Source: Adiantum capillus-veneris (taxonomy: Eukaryota > Streptophyta > Polypodiopsida > Polypodiales > Pteridaceae). Taken from it: 64,000 nt of DNA. Both the position numbers and the translations under genes were made by a program. The stretch lies in assembly GCA_014529385.2 (NCBI GenBank), contig CM043965.1:66249190-66313189 (forward strand), in the 5' to 3' direction. How positions within the stretch are numbered: position 1 is the first letter of the stretch; each line of letters starts with the position of its first letter. Shown in pieces: positions 63,771-64,000 of the stretch. The notes beneath the pieces were generated by a model. The model saw only the letters and a program-made list of their open reading frames with translations. It had not been told where the DNA came from and made no database searches.

Positions 63771-64000
63771 TGTTAGTAATAGAGGCATAGCTAAATAGAG
63801 GCTAAATTGGTTTACTTAATGGAGAGAGATAATTTTCACACACAAGGGATATAATAGAGTAGAGAGAGAGAGAGAGAGATCACACGATATATGTGGTTCA
63901 CCCAATGTGGGATACATCCACGAGAAAGCAACCACTTAATGGCTTTTGCACTTTAAACTAGAAGTAGGTTACATAGGGACTAGCCACCCTTTATGGAACT
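63771..64000 (-). repeat. 5' LTR of element 4 (right), partial
   Basis: TGTTAGTAATAGAGG onward, matching 58,146-58,253 and 59,072-59,240 of the left LTR without the insertion. Runs off the window. Confidence 0.92.

Larger units (their letters stand above)
58146..64000 (-). mobile_element. Element 4: Ty1/copia LTR retrotransposon, cut by the right window edge
   Basis: Minus strand. 3' LTR (left) 58,146-59,811 with an internal insertion, polypurine tract, RNase H, RT, integrase, protease, gag, initiator-methionine primer site, and the first 230 bp of the 5' LTR at the right edge. Integrase before RT defines Ty1/copia. The LTR starts agree (TGTTAGTAATAGAGGCATAG and TGCTAGGTAATAGAGACATAG). Frames are broken and two active-site changes are visible. 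Confidence 0.93.

Overview
The window is plant nuclear DNA, and almost all of it is transposable elements. It shows non-chromovirus and chromovirus Ty3/gypsy elements, Ty1/copia elements with the initiator-methionine type primer site, LINE copies with a reverse-transcriptase zinc-binding tail, a fold-back DNA element and many dinucleotide microsatellites. I recognise no host gene, tRNA or rRNA. The species cannot be named from the sequence; a land plant with a large, repeat-rich genome fits best.

Layout. (1) 1-13,011, minus strand: a Ty3/gypsy element (element 1) running off the left edge. It has one LTR, a primer-binding site, a palindrome-rich leader, gag, protease, RT/RNase H, integrase and then a second protease. 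It sits inside LINE copy 1 (13,012-15,808, plus). (2) 16,983-18,036: 5'-truncated LINE copy 2 with a target-site duplication. (3) 19,440-about 21,700: decayed copia element, plus strand. (4) 22,614-41,161, plus strand: an 18.5-kb relative of element 1 (element 2), with both LTRs, near-matching target duplications and many stops and frameshifts. It also carries a 442-bp fold-back insertion and an extra 3' open reading region. (5) 43,607-52,355, minus: chromovirus-type Ty3/gypsy (element 3) with perfect TGAGT duplications. (6) 52,361-57,960: gag and copia fragments, a 160-bp tandem array, minisatellites and microsatellites. (7) 58,146 to the right edge, minus: copia element (element 4) whose left LTR carries an insertion of about 0.8 kb.

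The most interesting material is the lineage shared by elements 1 and 2. They are far diverged, yet both show: a gag starting MNLRS; two successive integrase-type HHCC zinc modules before the integrase core; a second retropepsin-like domain fused downstream of integrase, followed by a basic tail of repeated Trp-x-Pro-Lys motifs; and a leader with palindromes spaced about 285 bp apart. The palindrome differs between the two elements, but each element's LTR carries a partial copy of its own version. This looks like a co-evolving cis-site system in an undescribed or poorly described branch of the Athila/Tat-like retrotransposons.

All elements carry disabling mutations, so the window is a fossil record of nested insertions rather than a set of working genes. 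Relative order can be read in places: LINE copy 1 before element 1; element 2 before its fold-back insertion. Coordinates of domains inside broken regions are approximate.
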